A stretch of 64,000 bases of DNA. Origin: an uncultured Pelagibacteraceae bacterium. GTDB taxonomy: Bacteria > Pseudomonadota > Alphaproteobacteria > Pelagibacterales > Pelagibacteraceae. Both the position numbers and the translations under genes were made by a program. The notes below the pieces were generated by a model. That model saw nothing but the letters and a program-made list of their open reading frames with translations. It was not told where the DNA came from and searched no databases. Within the stretch, counting starts at the first letter, position 1. The number at the start of each line of letters is the position of its first letter. Location of the stretch: contig CACCRN010000005.1 in assembly GCA_902548405.1 (NCBI GenBank), positions 1 to 64,000 of the forward strand, in the 5' to 3' direction. Positions 53,632-62,669 of the stretch are shown one piece after another.

Positions 53632-54842
53632 TTAAATAACTCCAATAAAGATTTTGCTTTAATATAATTTTCGTTAAATTCTTTCTTTGGAGAGCTATCT
53701 AGCACTACTCCAGACGCAGCTGAAATCTCTGATTGATTTTTATAATTTAATATAGATCTGATTATAATATTAAACTTCATATCTTGATTAAATTTAATAA
53801 TTCCAAAACTCCCTGTAAAAATATTTCTACTTTCTTTTTCTTGATTATTTAAAAGTTCTAAAGTTCTAATTTTAGGACAACCAATTACAGATCCACCTGG
53901 CATCATTGCTTTAATAATATCAATCAATTTCGTATTTTTATTTAATATTCCACCGATTGAAGTCACATAATGAAAAAGATGCTTATATTCCTCGACATAT
54001 TTTTTTTTAAGTATTTTTACACTTCCAGGTTTACAAATTTTTGATAAATCACTTCTTTCCATATCAACTATCATGTTGTGTTCTTTGGTTTCTTTTTCAT
54101 TATTTTTAAAATACCTAAGAGCTATATTTTTATTTGATAATAATTTTTTCTTAAAGGTACCAGCTATTGGTTTGGTAATTATTTTATTTTTTTTCTTATC
54201 TATTAATGTTTCAGGAGAACAACTTACTATAGAGTAATCCTTATCTTTAATCATAAATGACTCTGGTGAAGAATTAACTCGCATTAATTTCCAAAAAAAA
54301 TTAACAGGATTGATTAAAGATTTATTCTTATATTTTGTGCAAATTTTAATTTGATAAGTCTCTCCTTGTCTTATTTTTTTTGAAAATAATTCAAATATTT
54401 TTCTATATTTTGCATAAGAAATATTAATCTTGAAAGGACTTAGTATTTGAGTTTTATTAAATTGATAATTGAATGTGTGTTTTTTGATATTAGATATAAC
54501 TTTAATATCCTTTCTAATTTTAATTATTGTCTCAGGTTTATAAAAAATTCCTTTATAAAAATTTATTCTTTTTTTATTTTTTAATTTAATACCAATTAAA
54601 TTACATAAAATTTCATAACCAAAAAAACCAAGATATAAATCTGTTTCTTTTTTAAACTTTTTTTTCTCGATGGAATTAAGAAATTTATATATATTTTTTT
54701 TTGTTAAAATGATCTTTTTAGAAAAATCAGTATAAATATTGTATCCACCATCTACTTTATAAATTATTAAAGGCTTATCTGATTGATACAGATCCTCTAA
54801 GTAAGGGTTGAATTTAAGTTTATGCTGGCTGTGTTCTTTCAA
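53628..54842 (-). CDS. pabB: Aminodeoxychorismate synthase component I
   Basis: This 404-residue protein is a member of the chorismate-utilising family. The C-terminal half shows the catalytic blocks QIKICTKYKNK, PESFMIKDKDYSIVSCSPETLI, ITKPIAGTF, EHNMIVDMERSDLSKIC and the PGGSVIGCPKIRTLELL motif with GSFGII. It converts chorismate to 4-amino-4-deoxychorismate with PabA. It is lysine- and isoleucine-rich, as expected of AT-rich genomes. The start overlaps the upstream MFS gene by 23 bases; a later start is possible. Confidence 0.85.
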   Translation of the reverse strand: MKEHSQHKLKFNPYLEDLYQSDKPLIIYKVDGGYNIYTDFSKKIILTKKNIYKFLNSIEKKKFKKETDLYLGFFGYEILCNLIGIKLKNKKRINFYKGIFYKPETIIKIRKDIKVISNIKKHTFNYQFNKTQILSPFKINISYAKYRKIFELFSKKIRQGETYQIKICTKYKNKSLINPVNFFWKLMRVNSSPESFMIKDKDYSIVSCSPETLIDKKKNKIITKPIAGTFKKKLLSNKNIALRYFKNNEKETKEHNMIVDMERSDLSKICKPGSVKILKKKYVEEYKHLFHYVTSIGGILNKNTKLIDIIKAMMPGGSVIGCPKIRTLELLNNQEKESRNIFTGSFGIIKFNQDMKFNIIIRSILNYKNQSEISAASGVVLDSSPKKEFNENYIKAKSLLELFK

Positions 54843-56040
54843 TTGCTTTCTCTACTATAGGTAAGTGTATCAGACCTGCAAATAATGATAATGCGATAGA
54901 TCCGTACCATGCATAGTCAAAATTTCCATTTAATTCATAAAATACACCACCTAGATATGCTCCTAAGAAAGAACCAATTTGATGGCTTACGAAAACTATT
55001 CCATATAAAAGTCCAACGTATTTTGTGCCAAATATATGGGCCACAATTCCATTTGTTGGAGGAACTGTAGATAGCCATAAAAATCCAAAAGTAACTCCAA
55101 AGACGACAGAATTAAATATACTTGGTGGTAAAAAAATAAAATAAATAATTGAAACTCCTCTTAATAGGTAAATTGCACTTAATATTTTTTTCTTACTATA
55201 CCTTGTTGCTAAATAGCCACTCGTAATCGTACCAGCCATATTAAATACACCAATTAAAGCTAGCACCATTGCTGGTGTCCAGTCAGGCAAACCTTTGTCT
55301 GCCATATAAGTTGGAATATGTGTTGCTACTAAAGCAATATGCCAACCGCAAACAAAAAAACCTAAAGTAAGATAAATAAAACTTTTATTTGCAAATGCTT
55401 CTTTTAAAGCTTCTCTTGCAGTTTGATTGTTATCTTTATTAACACCAACTGGTATTTTTGGAGTGCTAACAAATAAAGATATTACCAAGCCAATTCCTAA
55501 AAGAAGAGAAAAGTATAAAAGAGTATTTTCCCAACCTGTTTCAACTAAAGAATATCTTACAAGTAAAGGTGAAACAAAATATCCAAAAGAACCTGCGCAT
55601 GTAACTATACCTGTTGCAATAGTTCTATTAGATGCTGGAAAATGCTTAGCTACAACTGATACAGGAATACCTATTGCCGTAGAACCTAACCCAATTCCTA
55701 TCATTACTCCTATAGTTAAAGTAAAGTAACTTCCAGTATTAAATCCAGAATAAAAAAATAAAACTCCAACTAAATAAAAAACAAAACCAATAAATATTGC
55801 AACTGCTCCTCCATACTTATCAGTAATTACACCAAATAATGGACTAAATACTCCCCAGAGTAATAACTGCAATCCCATAGCAAATCCAAAATGAGAAATA
55901 GAAATATCTAGGTCAGTATTGAAATCAAAATAAAACAAACCAAAAGTCTGTCTTATACCTAAAGAAATTATTACTACTATCGATGCAGCTATTAGAGTAA
56001 TTAAAGCTTTTTTACTTATAGTAAAATTTTCTGAGTTCAT
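54820..56040 (-). CDS. Major facilitator superfamily transporter
   Basis: This 406-residue protein has 12 predicted membrane helices. The N-terminal part (SLGIRQTFGLFYFDFNTDLDIS) and the GVITDKYGGAVAIF loop with its conserved aspartate mark the MFS. The GYLATRYSKKKILSAIYLLRG loop is the counterpart in the second half. It looks like the oxalate/formate or monocarboxylate group, but the substrate is not clear. It overlaps metC by 4 bases and pabB by 23 bases. Confidence 0.85.
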   Translation of the reverse strand: MNSENFTISKKALITLIAASIVVIISLGIRQTFGLFYFDFNTDLDISISHFGFAMGLQLLLWGVFSPLFGVITDKYGGAVAIFIGFVFYLVGVLFFYSGFNTGSYFTLTIGVMIGIGLGSTAIGIPVSVVAKHFPASNRTIATGIVTCAGSFGYFVSPLLVRYSLVETGWENTLLYFSLLLGIGLVISLFVSTPKIPVGVNKDNNQTAREALKEAFANKSFIYLTLGFFVCGWHIALVATHIPTYMADKGLPDWTPAMVLALIGVFNMAGTITSGYLATRYSKKKILSAIYLLRGVSIIYFIFLPPSIFNSVVFGVTFGFLWLSTVPPTNGIVAHIFGTKYVGLLYGIVFVSHQIGSFLGAYLGGVFYELNGNFDYAWYGSIALSLFAGLIHLPIVEKAIERTQPA

Positions 56041-57212
56041 TTAAGACTTTTGAGAGCTTGTTTTATATCAGCTATAAGATCTGCTGGATCCTCTAAACCA
56101 ATATGCAGTCTAACTATGTACTCGTTTTTTGCTAATTTAAGATAGCTTCTATTTCCTTGTTCTCGAACATTTTGATGTAAAGCTAAACTTTCAAAACCTC
56201 CCCAACTATAACCGTGACCAAATAATTTTAAATTATTTACAAATTTAACAACTGTTTTTTCACTTTTAGCTTTAATTCTTAAACCCATTAAACCTGAAGC
56301 ACCTGAATAATATTTCTTCCACATCCTAAAATTGTAAGAATCTTTTTTGTAAGGATACAATAATTTTATATTTTTAAATTTAGATAAAAACTCTGCTACT
56401 TTTTTTGCATTTTCTCTATGTCTATCTAATCTTACATCTAAAGTTCTTAATCCTCTTGTAATTAAATAAGCATCATCAGGTCCTAATCTTAAACCTGTAA
56501 CTCTTTCAGTTGCTTTAACTTTAGGAAAAACTTTTTTATTTACTGCTAGACTTCCACCCATTACATCAGAGTGACCTGAGTAATATTTTGTTGCTGAAAC
56601 GATTGCCATATCAAAACCAAGTTTAATAGGTTTTAAAAAATATGGAGTTCCCCATGTATTATCAATTGCTGTTAAAATTTTATGTTTTTTTGCAATGGAG
56701 ACAATCTTCCCTAAATCTTGAAAATCAAAAGTGTTACTTCCTGGGTTTTCCACAAAAATTAATTTTGTTTTTTTGGTAATTGCTTTTTCTAGTGTTTTAA
56801 GATCATGTGGATCATAAAAAGTTGTTTTAATATTAAATTCTTTTAAAAAATCTTGTGTCAAAAGTCTTGTTGGACTGTAAACTGGGTCAGCTGCAATAAT
56901 TTCATCACCAGGTCTTGTAACACTGAAGATTGCAAGGAATACCGCTCCAAACCCAGTAGGTGTTAAAAAAGTAAAATAACTTTCTTCAAGTTTAGATAAA
57001 ATTTGCTGCAAAATATGAGTCGTAGAAGTTCCTTGTCTGCCATAATCAAAATGTCCACCTGTTGGGTTTTTTTTTGCATTGTCTTGAGTTTTTCTAATAT
57101 CTTGCATCGATTTGAAAATAATCGTTGATGCTCGTACAATTGGTGGATTAACAGACTGATTATGAAAGTCTTTCGCTGTATGTTTTAAAAATGTTTTAAA
57201 AGAATTACTCAT
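56037..57212 (-). CDS. metC: Cystathionine beta-lyase
   Basis: This 391-residue PLP enzyme of the Cys/Met-metabolism family catalyses a beta-cleavage in methionine synthesis. The PLP lysine is in VSATKYYSGHSDVMGGS. The aspartate in AIDNTWGTPYFLKP pairs with the cofactor, and FEMALE-type GRQGTSTTHILQQ lies at the start. RLGPDDAYLITRGLRTLDVRL matches alphaproteobacterial MetC. It is the first gene of a six-gene overlapping chain. Confidence 0.9.
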   Translation of the reverse strand: MSNSFKTFLKHTAKDFHNQSVNPPIVRASTIIFKSMQDIRKTQDNAKKNPTGGHFDYGRQGTSTTHILQQILSKLEESYFTFLTPTGFGAVFLAIFSVTRPGDEIIAADPVYSPTRLLTQDFLKEFNIKTTFYDPHDLKTLEKAITKKTKLIFVENPGSNTFDFQDLGKIVSIAKKHKILTAIDNTWGTPYFLKPIKLGFDMAIVSATKYYSGHSDVMGGSLAVNKKVFPKVKATERVTGLRLGPDDAYLITRGLRTLDVRLDRHRENAKKVAEFLSKFKNIKLLYPYKKDSYNFRMWKKYYSGASGLMGLRIKAKSEKTVVKFVNNLKLFGHGYSWGGFESLALHQNVREQGNRSYLKLAKNEYIVRLHIGLEDPADLIADIKQALKSLK

Positions 57213-57286
57213 AATAAAATTTGATATGTTTAAAAGACAATGCTATATCCCGTAAAAAACGTCAATAAATTAATAAATAGGACTAA

Positions 57287-57370
57287 ATGAGTTATCCGAA
57301 GAAACATAGGGGTCGAAGAAAACAAGGCTCCAAAAAGAGAAGAGCAAAAAGAAAAAATAAGAAGAAGTAA
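57287..57370 (+). CDS. Highly basic 27-residue microprotein, unknown
   Basis: The ATG at 57287 opens 27 codons, MSYPKKHRGRRKQGSKKRRA and then KRKNKKK, with an AGGA ribosome-binding site 5 bases upstream. It is alone on the plus strand, between metC and mnmA. About two thirds of residues are K or R, as in small ribosomal or nucleoid proteins such as Thx-type peptides; it is not one I can name. A purely compositional accident in an A-rich strand is the alternative. Confidence 0.5.
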   Translation: MSYPKKHRGRRKQGSKKRRAKRKNKKK

Positions 57371-57375
57371 TTCTT

Positions 57376-58494
57376 TTATTCTTTAATCCAACCACCGCCA
57401 AGAACTCTATGACCATATTGGTCTTTGCTATAGAATACGCATGCCTGTCCTGGAGATATTCCATCCTCAGGATTTAATAGATGAACATTTGCAGTATTAT
57501 TATCTTTTAAATCTACTTTTGCCTGAAGAAGACTACCTGTTGATCTAACTTTTACAAATATATTTTGATCAAGGTCTTTTTTGTCAGTTAATAAGTTTAA
57601 ATCTTTTAAAGATATTTCTTTTTTTCCAAGGTTTTCTTTGGGTCCTACTATAATTTCATTTTTATCTGAATTTATTTTTAAAACATATAAAGCTTCTTTA
57701 TCTGAAACCTTAATTCCTTTTCTTTGTCCAATTGTAAAATTAATAATACCATCATGAACACCAATTACTTTTCCATCTAAATTTTTAATGTTCCCTTTTT
57801 GAAAAGAGTCTGGTCTAAATTTTCTAATTACTGATGCATAATCTCCATTAGGCACAAAACAAATATCCTGACTATCTGGTTTATCAGCTACATTTAAATC
57901 TAGCTCTTTGGCAATTTCTCTTGTTTTATCTTTTAACATTCCACCTAATGGAAATCTTAAATAATCTAATTGCTCTCTTGTTGTGTTAAATAAAAAATAA
58001 CTTTGATCTCTATTTTCATCAATTGCTCTGTACATATTATTGGTGTTGTTTGATGTAATATTTTTTACATAATGTCCTGTAACTAGTGCATCTGCTTTAA
58101 GATCTTTTGAAACTTCAAATAAATCTTTAAATTTTACTGTTTGATTACATTGAACACATGGAATTGGCGTTTCACCTTTTAAGTAACTATCAACAAAGTT
58201 ATCTATTACCCCTTGCTTAAACTTATCTTGATAATACAAAATTTTATGTTCAATACCTAATTTATGAGCAACACGTTTTGCATCCATTATATCTTGACCT
58301 GAACAACATTGTTTAGATTGTGCTACTTCTTTTCCATCATCATATAGTTTAAGAGTAATACCTATAACTTTATAACCCTCGTTTTTCATAATTCCTGCTA
58401 CAGTTGACGAGTCTACTCCACCAGACATTGCAACAACGACTGTTGTATCTTCAGGTTTTTTGTCAATTCCGATAGAGTTTAATTCTTTATTCAT
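57376..58494 (-). CDS. mnmA: tRNA-specific 2-thiouridylase MnmA
   Basis: This 372-residue cytoplasmic enzyme makes s2U at position 34 of tRNAs for Lys, Glu and Gln. The ATP pyrophosphatase P-loop is [14 protein letters not shown] near residue 23. The catalytic cysteines are in [13 protein letters not shown] and in [13 protein letters not shown]. The tRNA-binding loop GHYVKNI and NRDQSYFLF are also conserved. The C-terminal beta barrel ends in HRVLGGGWI. Confidence 0.95.
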   Translation of the reverse strand: MNKELNSIGIDKKPEDTTVVVAMSGGVDSSTVAGIMKNEGYKVIGITLKLYDDGKEVAQSKQCCSGQDIMDAKRVAHKLGIEHKILYYQDKFKQGVIDNFVDSYLKGETPIPCVQCNQTVKFKDLFEVSKDLKADALVTGHYVKNITSNNTNNMYRAIDENRDQSYFLFNTTREQLDYLRFPLGGMLKDKTREIAKELDLNVADKPDSQDICFVPNGDYASVIRKFRPDSFQKGNIKNLDGKVIGVHDGIINFTIGQRKGIKVSDKEALYVLKINSDKNEIIVGPKENLGKKEISLKDLNLLTDKKDLDQNIFVKVRSTGSLLQAKVDLKDNNTANVHLLNPEDGISPGQACVFYSKDQYGHRVLGGGWIKE

Positions 58495-58535
58495 TAGGTG
58501 GTATTTATACTGATTTACAATATAAGTTAAATTAA

Positions 58536-58706
58536 ATGATTTTAGATTATGAACCAGGTGACAAAGTCACTAATCCTGAGAATAAAGACTGGGGTATTGG
58601 ACAAGTACAATCAATCATAAAAGATAAGGTTACTGTCAATTTTGAAAATGCAGGTAAGAAAGTAATAAATGCAAAAAATATAGAATTAAAAAAAATTGGT
58701 AAATAA
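58536..58706 (+). CDS. DUF3553 family small protein
   Basis: The ATG at 58536 opens 56 codons. The conserved pattern of DUF3553 is visible: [41 protein letters not shown] and a basic end. It resembles the CarD/UvrD-type small beta barrels that bind RNA polymerase or helicases, and the family also occurs as a C-terminal part of UvrD-like helicases. Its function in the free form is unknown. The inositol-phosphatase-like gene follows 3 bp downstream. Confidence 0.75.
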   Translation: MILDYEPGDKVTNPENKDWGIGQVQSIIKDKVTVNFENAGKKVINAKNIELKKIGK

Positions 58707-58709
58707 AAG

Positions 58710-59474
58710 ATGGACTTACAAAAAATTATTGAAGATTTAGTTGATACTTTTTTATCAGCAGGAGACTTGTCTCTTCAGCTTAGAGAAAAAGGATTAAGTA
58801 AAGAAATTAAATCTGACAATACACCAGTAAGTAATGGTGATATTGAAGTAAATAACTTCATATCTTCTCAAATATCAAAAGTAACACCTTACATCCCAAT
58901 TATTTCAGAAGAAACTTCTGAAAACAAAAATAATTCTAAATTAAAAGATTTTTGGTTAGTGGATCCTATAGATGGAACCTATGATTACATAAACAATTTA
59001 GAGGAATTTACAATTAATGCAGGTTTAATTATCAACAATAAACCTGTTGCAGGTTTAATAAATGCGCCTGCAAAAAAAAGAATGTTTTATTCATTTGGAA
59101 AAGACAATTCTTTTGAGTTTACTAATAACAAAACAATAAACCTTTCTGAGTTACCATCCAAAAGAACAGAACCACTTAATTTCATTTCTTACAGCAATAA
59201 AATTAAACCTGAGATACAAAAGATTTATGATGAGCTAGGTGTAAAGGAACATACTAGAATGAAAAGTTCTTTAAAATTTTGTGTTGTTGCTGCATGTGAG
59301 TTTGATGGTTATGTTGCTGAACCTCGAGCTTATGAGTGGGATATTGCAGCAGGACATGCAATTTTAGAAAATGCAGGAGGATCTGTTAGAGACTTTGATG
59401 GTAATGAAATTTTATATGGTAAGAAAGATTTAAAAAATCCAAGTATAATTTTGAAAAGTAAAAATATAATTTAA
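58710..59474 (+). CDS. cysQ: 3'(2'),5'-bisphosphate nucleotidase, CysQ-like
   Basis: This 254-residue member of the inositol monophosphatase family has the first metal-binding motif in PIISEETSE (E), the second as VDPIDGTYDYINN and the third as EWDIAAGHAILENAGG. CysQ removes 3'-phosphoadenosine phosphate (PAP) made by sulfate assimilation. Inositol monophosphatase or fructose-1,6-bisphosphatase activity cannot be excluded. It is flanked by small genes in a plus-strand run. Confidence 0.82.
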   Translation: MDLQKIIEDLVDTFLSAGDLSLQLREKGLSKEIKSDNTPVSNGDIEVNNFISSQISKVTPYIPIISEETSENKNNSKLKDFWLVDPIDGTYDYINNLEEFTINAGLIINNKPVAGLINAPAKKRMFYSFGKDNSFEFTNNKTINLSELPSKRTEPLNFISYSNKIKPEIQKIYDELGVKEHTRMKSSLKFCVVAACEFDGYVAEPRAYEWDIAAGHAILENAGGSVRDFDGNEILYGKKDLKNPSIILKSKNII

Positions 59475-59617
59475 TGGATGAGCAATTAAGAATTATTTTA
59501 ATTATAATAGTGTCTGTCTCAATTTTTGGATTACTAGTTTTTGTTTTTGTTAAAAATTATATTAGAAATAAAATAAATCATCTTGTTGATGAAGAGAAAA
59601 AAAGAAAATTAAAGTAA
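59474..59617 (+). CDS. Small single-helix membrane protein, 47 residues
   Basis: The ATG at 59474 overlaps the last base of the cysQ stop. The frame of 47 codons has one strong membrane helix (IILIIIVSVSIFGLLVFVFV) and a basic cytoplasmic tail with a short acidic part (HLVDEEKKRKLK). It converges on recX with a 9-base overlap. There is no recognised family. Confidence 0.55.
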   Translation: MDEQLRIILIIIVSVSIFGLLVFVFVKNYIRNKINHLVDEEKKRKLK

Positions 59618-60172
59618 TTTAATTATCTTTTCATATTCATTTTTATCAATATCCATTACTTTTTTTGATGTTTCAAAATCAAATCCGTTTCTTGCTAGTA
59701 AAGAAATATCTTTTTTATAAAACAAAGCTCTATTATCCTCTGCTCTTGAAGGTCCTATTCTCTTTTTTTTACATAATTTTATAGCTGAAAAAAAATCCTG
59801 ATCAGAATTATCTTCCTTTATTTTATCAACTGTATCTTTGATAAAACCATCATCAATTCCTTTGCCCATTAAATAATTTCTAATTTTATTTATAGAATTT
59901 CCTCTTTGGATCATGCTCTTTGCTTTACTTTCTGAATAAAATTTATCGTTAATAAATTTATTTTTTTCTAGATCAGACAAAACAATATCGATTAATTTAT
60001 TCACATCTTTTTTTCGAGAGTCTGTTGCAGAGAGTTTCATATATTTTTTTAATAAATATGTTTTAAGCTGTTGTTTAGAAGGTGCATATTTTTCAACATA
60101 CGCAAATGCAAAATTCCTCATTTCATCAACAGTAACTTGAAGTGTTTTTCTCTTATTTCTTATAGGAATCAT
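59609..60172 (-). CDS. recX: RecX family regulatory protein
   Basis: This 187-residue protein is predicted all-alpha, made of three-helix RecX repeats. Visible hallmarks are the N-terminal AFAYVEKYAPSKQQLKTYLLKK, FINDKFYSESKAKSMIQRGNS and INKIRNYLMGKGIDDGFIKD motifs. RecX modulates RecA filaments; recA is not in this window. Its stop overlaps the end of the convergent small membrane protein. Confidence 0.85.
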   Translation of the reverse strand: MIPIRNKRKTLQVTVDEMRNFAFAYVEKYAPSKQQLKTYLLKKYMKLSATDSRKKDVNKLIDIVLSDLEKNKFINDKFYSESKAKSMIQRGNSINKIRNYLMGKGIDDGFIKDTVDKIKEDNSDQDFFSAIKLCKKKRIGPSRAEDNRALFYKKDISLLARNGFDFETSKKVMDIDKNEYEKIIKLL

Positions 60173-60196
60173 CGTTAGATTTTATATAATATAAAT

Positions 60197-60670
60197 ATGA
60201 TCGAACAAATTTATAACTATTTCACAATTGATGTGCTTTATATGTGGATCAATTTAGGAGTTATACCTTTTTGGTTTATCTTAATTGTATTTCCACAGTC
60301 TCACTTAAGTAGATATATAGTAACTACTATATTTCCATTTCTATTATTAGGCGGGGTTTATATTTACATTTTATACAGATCTTTCATTGTTGGTTATGAC
60401 TTTGATGCTAATTTTAGTTTGTATCTTGGCCTAGTCGAGTTATCTCGATTGTTTGAGGATAATTTATACCTAACTCTTTTCTGGACTCATTTTATAGCTA
60501 TAAATTTATTTGTTGGTGGATGGATGGTGAAAGACTCTCAAAAATACTACGTAAATAAAGTATTAATGTCGGTTCCTTTAATAGTTACTTACTTAATTGG
60601 TCCTATTGGTTTATTTATTTATTGGATAATTAGAATTTTTTACGCCAAAAAACTAAATCTATATGAGTAA
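60197..60670 (+). CDS. ABA4-like (DUF4281) membrane protein
   Basis: This 157-residue protein has about four membrane segments. The ABA4-like family signature is present as LGLVELSRLFEDNLYLTLFWTHFIAINLFVGGWMVKDS, with a preceding SHLSRYIV loop, and PLIVTYLIGPIGLFIYWIIR in the C-terminal part. In plants ABA4 is linked to carotenoid conversion; bacterial roles are unknown. It overlaps the next gene by 8 bases. Confidence 0.8.
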   Translation: MIEQIYNYFTIDVLYMWINLGVIPFWFILIVFPQSHLSRYIVTTIFPFLLLGGVYIYILYRSFIVGYDFDANFSLYLGLVELSRLFEDNLYLTLFWTHFIAINLFVGGWMVKDSQKYYVNKVLMSVPLIVTYLIGPIGLFIYWIIRIFYAKKLNLYE

Positions 60671-61241
60671 TCATATAGATTTTTACTTCGATATTATTAG
60701 TCCTTACGCTTACATCGCATATAAAAAAATTTTAAAAATTAATAATGTTAATTTTAAATTGAAGCCAATATTATTAGGTGGTCTTCATAACTTAGCAGGT
60801 ATTACTGCCCCTGCATTTAACAAATATAAAATGAAAAATATGCAAAATGATTGTGAGCTTGTTGCAAAAAAAAACAACATTAATTTCAAATGGAATTCTA
60901 AATTTCCAATTAACTCTTTGCATATAATGAGAGGTTATCTTTGTGTTGATGTTAATGAAAAGGAACAGTATTTAAAAAGTTTTTTTGATGCTTATTGGAA
61001 AGAAGATCAAGATTTATCTAATGAAGAAAATATCAAAATAATATTAAAAAAATTAAAAATTAATGAAAATGATTTTTTTAATTCGATTAGTAACCAAGAT
61101 ATTAAAGATAAATTAAAACAATTAACACAGGAAGCTTTTGAAAAAGAAGTATTTGGAGCTCCAACTTTTATAGTAAATAATAAAGTTTTTTGGGGACAAG
61201 ACCGTCTAGAATATGCTTTAGATGAAATTAAAAATATTTAA
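60663..61241 (+). CDS. DsbA-family 2-hydroxychromene-2-carboxylate isomerase-like protein
   Basis: This 192-residue protein has a thioredoxin-like, kappa-GST type fold. Evidence is DFYFDIISPYAYIAYKK near the N terminus, with the SPY in place of a CxxC pair. Other features are LLGGLHNLAGITAP and the C-terminal EAFEKEVFGAPTFIVNNKVFWGQDRLEY, the HCCA isomerase signature. The reaction is glutathione-dependent isomerisation in aromatic degradation or another GST-like reaction. Its stop overlaps the convergent rhodanese gene by 4 bases. Confidence 0.82.
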   Translation: MSNHIDFYFDIISPYAYIAYKKILKINNVNFKLKPILLGGLHNLAGITAPAFNKYKMKNMQNDCELVAKKNNINFKWNSKFPINSLHIMRGYLCVDVNEKEQYLKSFFDAYWKEDQDLSNEENIKIILKKLKINENDFFNSISNQDIKDKLKQLTQEAFEKEVFGAPTFIVNNKVFWGQDRLEYALDEIKNI

Positions 61242-61582
61242 ACTATTTTAAAATTACTATTGCTAATAGATCCAAAACCACCTTCAATGTGAGAGATGTT
61301 TTTAAATCCTTTTTCAGTTAAAGACTTTACTGACATTTCAGATCTAATTCCTCCAGCACAAAATAAGACTACCTCTTTGTCTTTATCAATTTGGCCATCC
61401 TTAAAAATTTCACTATTAGGATCAAGAAGAGCTTCTAAATTTCCCATAGGTATATGGTTGGCTCCTTCAACTCTTCCCGTAAGTTCTAATTCATTTAATT
61501 CTCTAATATCAATTAAATTGCATTTGTTTTCTTGAACCATTTTATAAGCTTCATCAGCATTTATAGTTTTAATTTCACTCAT
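61238..61582 (-). CDS. Rhodanese-like sulfurtransferase
   Basis: This 114-residue single-domain protein has the active-site loop with C75 in FCAGGIRSEMS, preceded by LIDIRELNELELTGRVEGAN. The six-residue loop CAGGIR is typical of small sulfurtransferases of the GlpE/PspE type. The protein is likely cytoplasmic, since no signal peptide is present. The physiological acceptor is unknown. Confidence 0.88.
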   Translation of the reverse strand: MSEIKTINADEAYKMVQENKCNLIDIRELNELELTGRVEGANHIPMGNLEALLDPNSEIFKDGQIDKDKEVVLFCAGGIRSEMSVKSLTEKGFKNISHIEGGFGSISNSNFKIV

Positions 61583-61640
61583 AGGATCAATAAATAAAGT
61601 TTGAATTGATTTAACTGTTATTATTAATTATTTCTAACTT

Positions 61641-62669
61641 ATGAAGGTTCAAAATAAAACAATTAAATCAAATTTTTTAAAAAAACTGTTTATTAAAATT
61701 TGTAGAATTTTTGACTTTGAAATTATTGATCAAGGTAATTTAACACTTCCTGTTAGTAACAAAAAAGACATAAAAAACCTCTCTAATATAGGCAAAGAGT
61801 CTTTAATCATTCCGATGGGTAGAATTAAGATTACACGGTCAGTTAAATCTTTAGATATAATTTTAAGAACATGTGCCTCAGTAAATATGTTGTCACAATC
61901 CAAAAAAAGAGTTTTTAAAAAAAATAAATCTGAATATTCTTTAAAAACATTAGTTTCGATTATTAACTCAATTAATAATAATAAAAAAATATTTAAAAAG
62001 ATTAAACTAAAATTGACAATTATTGATCACAATAGTGACAAAGCTATCATTAAAAAATTTGAAAAAATTTTAAATAATCAATTTTTTGAAAGTGAAATAA
62101 TTCAACTGGATATAAATAAGTATAAAAGGAATATTAAAAAAATAAATCAACAGGGAAAAATTGTTACTAATAATCAAATTTCAAATATGTCTAATATAAA
62201 TCAATCTTTAAATTTGGGCAAAAATTGTGAAGATTTAGTATATTTTGTAGAAGATGATTATATTCACAAACCCGATGCTATTGAAGAAATGATATATGCT
62301 TACGAAAGAATATCTACTCAACTAGGTACTGAACTTATAATGTGCCCAGCAGATTACCCCTATTTATATAACAAGATGGAGAATTCAAATATTTTGTTAG
62401 GAAACAAATATCATTGGCGTAAAATTAACGAAACTTTATGTACATTCCTTACTAGTAAAAAAATAATTAATAAACATTTCAAAAAATTTGTTAGTGCATG
62501 CGAGTTTGAACATTATCCTTTTGAAAAACCTTTTCATGATATATATAAAAAGGAACTTTGCATTAGTCCTATGCCAGCAATAGCTGTACATTTTACTAAT
62601 ATTAATTCAATTTATGGTTTATCACCGTTAATAGATTATAAAAAATTATGGGAAAAAAATAAATTATGA
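61641..62669 (+). CDS. Glycosyltransferase-like protein, poorly characterised
   Basis: This 342-residue protein has a central acidic motif CEDLVYFVEDDYIHKPDAIEEM that looks like the metal-binding DxD-type region of GT-A glycosyltransferases. A conserved-looking INSINNNKKIFKKIKLKLTI stretch precedes it and CEFEHYPFEKPFHDIYKK follows it. There is no membrane segment. The family is not clear to me; it could also bind a sugar nucleotide without transferring it. It is followed by bcp with a 4-base overlap. It is exceptionally lysine- and asparagine-rich. Confidence 0.55.
   Translation: MKVQNKTIKSNFLKKLFIKICRIFDFEIIDQGNLTLPVSNKKDIKNLSNIGKESLIIPMGRIKITRSVKSLDIILRTCASVNMLSQSKKRVFKKNKSEYSLKTLVSIINSINNNKKIFKKIKLKLTIIDHNSDKAIIKKFEKILNNQFFESEIIQLDINKYKRNIKKINQQGKIVTNNQISNMSNINQSLNLGKNCEDLVYFVEDDYIHKPDAIEEMIYAYERISTQLGTELIMCPADYPYLYNKMENSNILLGNKYHWRKINETLCTFLTSKKIINKHFKKFVSACEFEHYPFEKPFHDIYKKELCISPMPAIAVHFTNINSIYGLSPLIDYKKLWEKNKL

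Noticed and set aside
57213-57286. Riboswitch upstream of metC
   Set aside because: The 74-bp gap shows no SAM-type pseudoknot or conserved core that I could fold; SAR11 SAM riboswitches are known at other genes.
57270-57464. 64-codon minus-strand frame between metC and mnmA
   Set aside because: It overlaps the mnmA end and the basic microprotein frame; it has no start context or family similarity.
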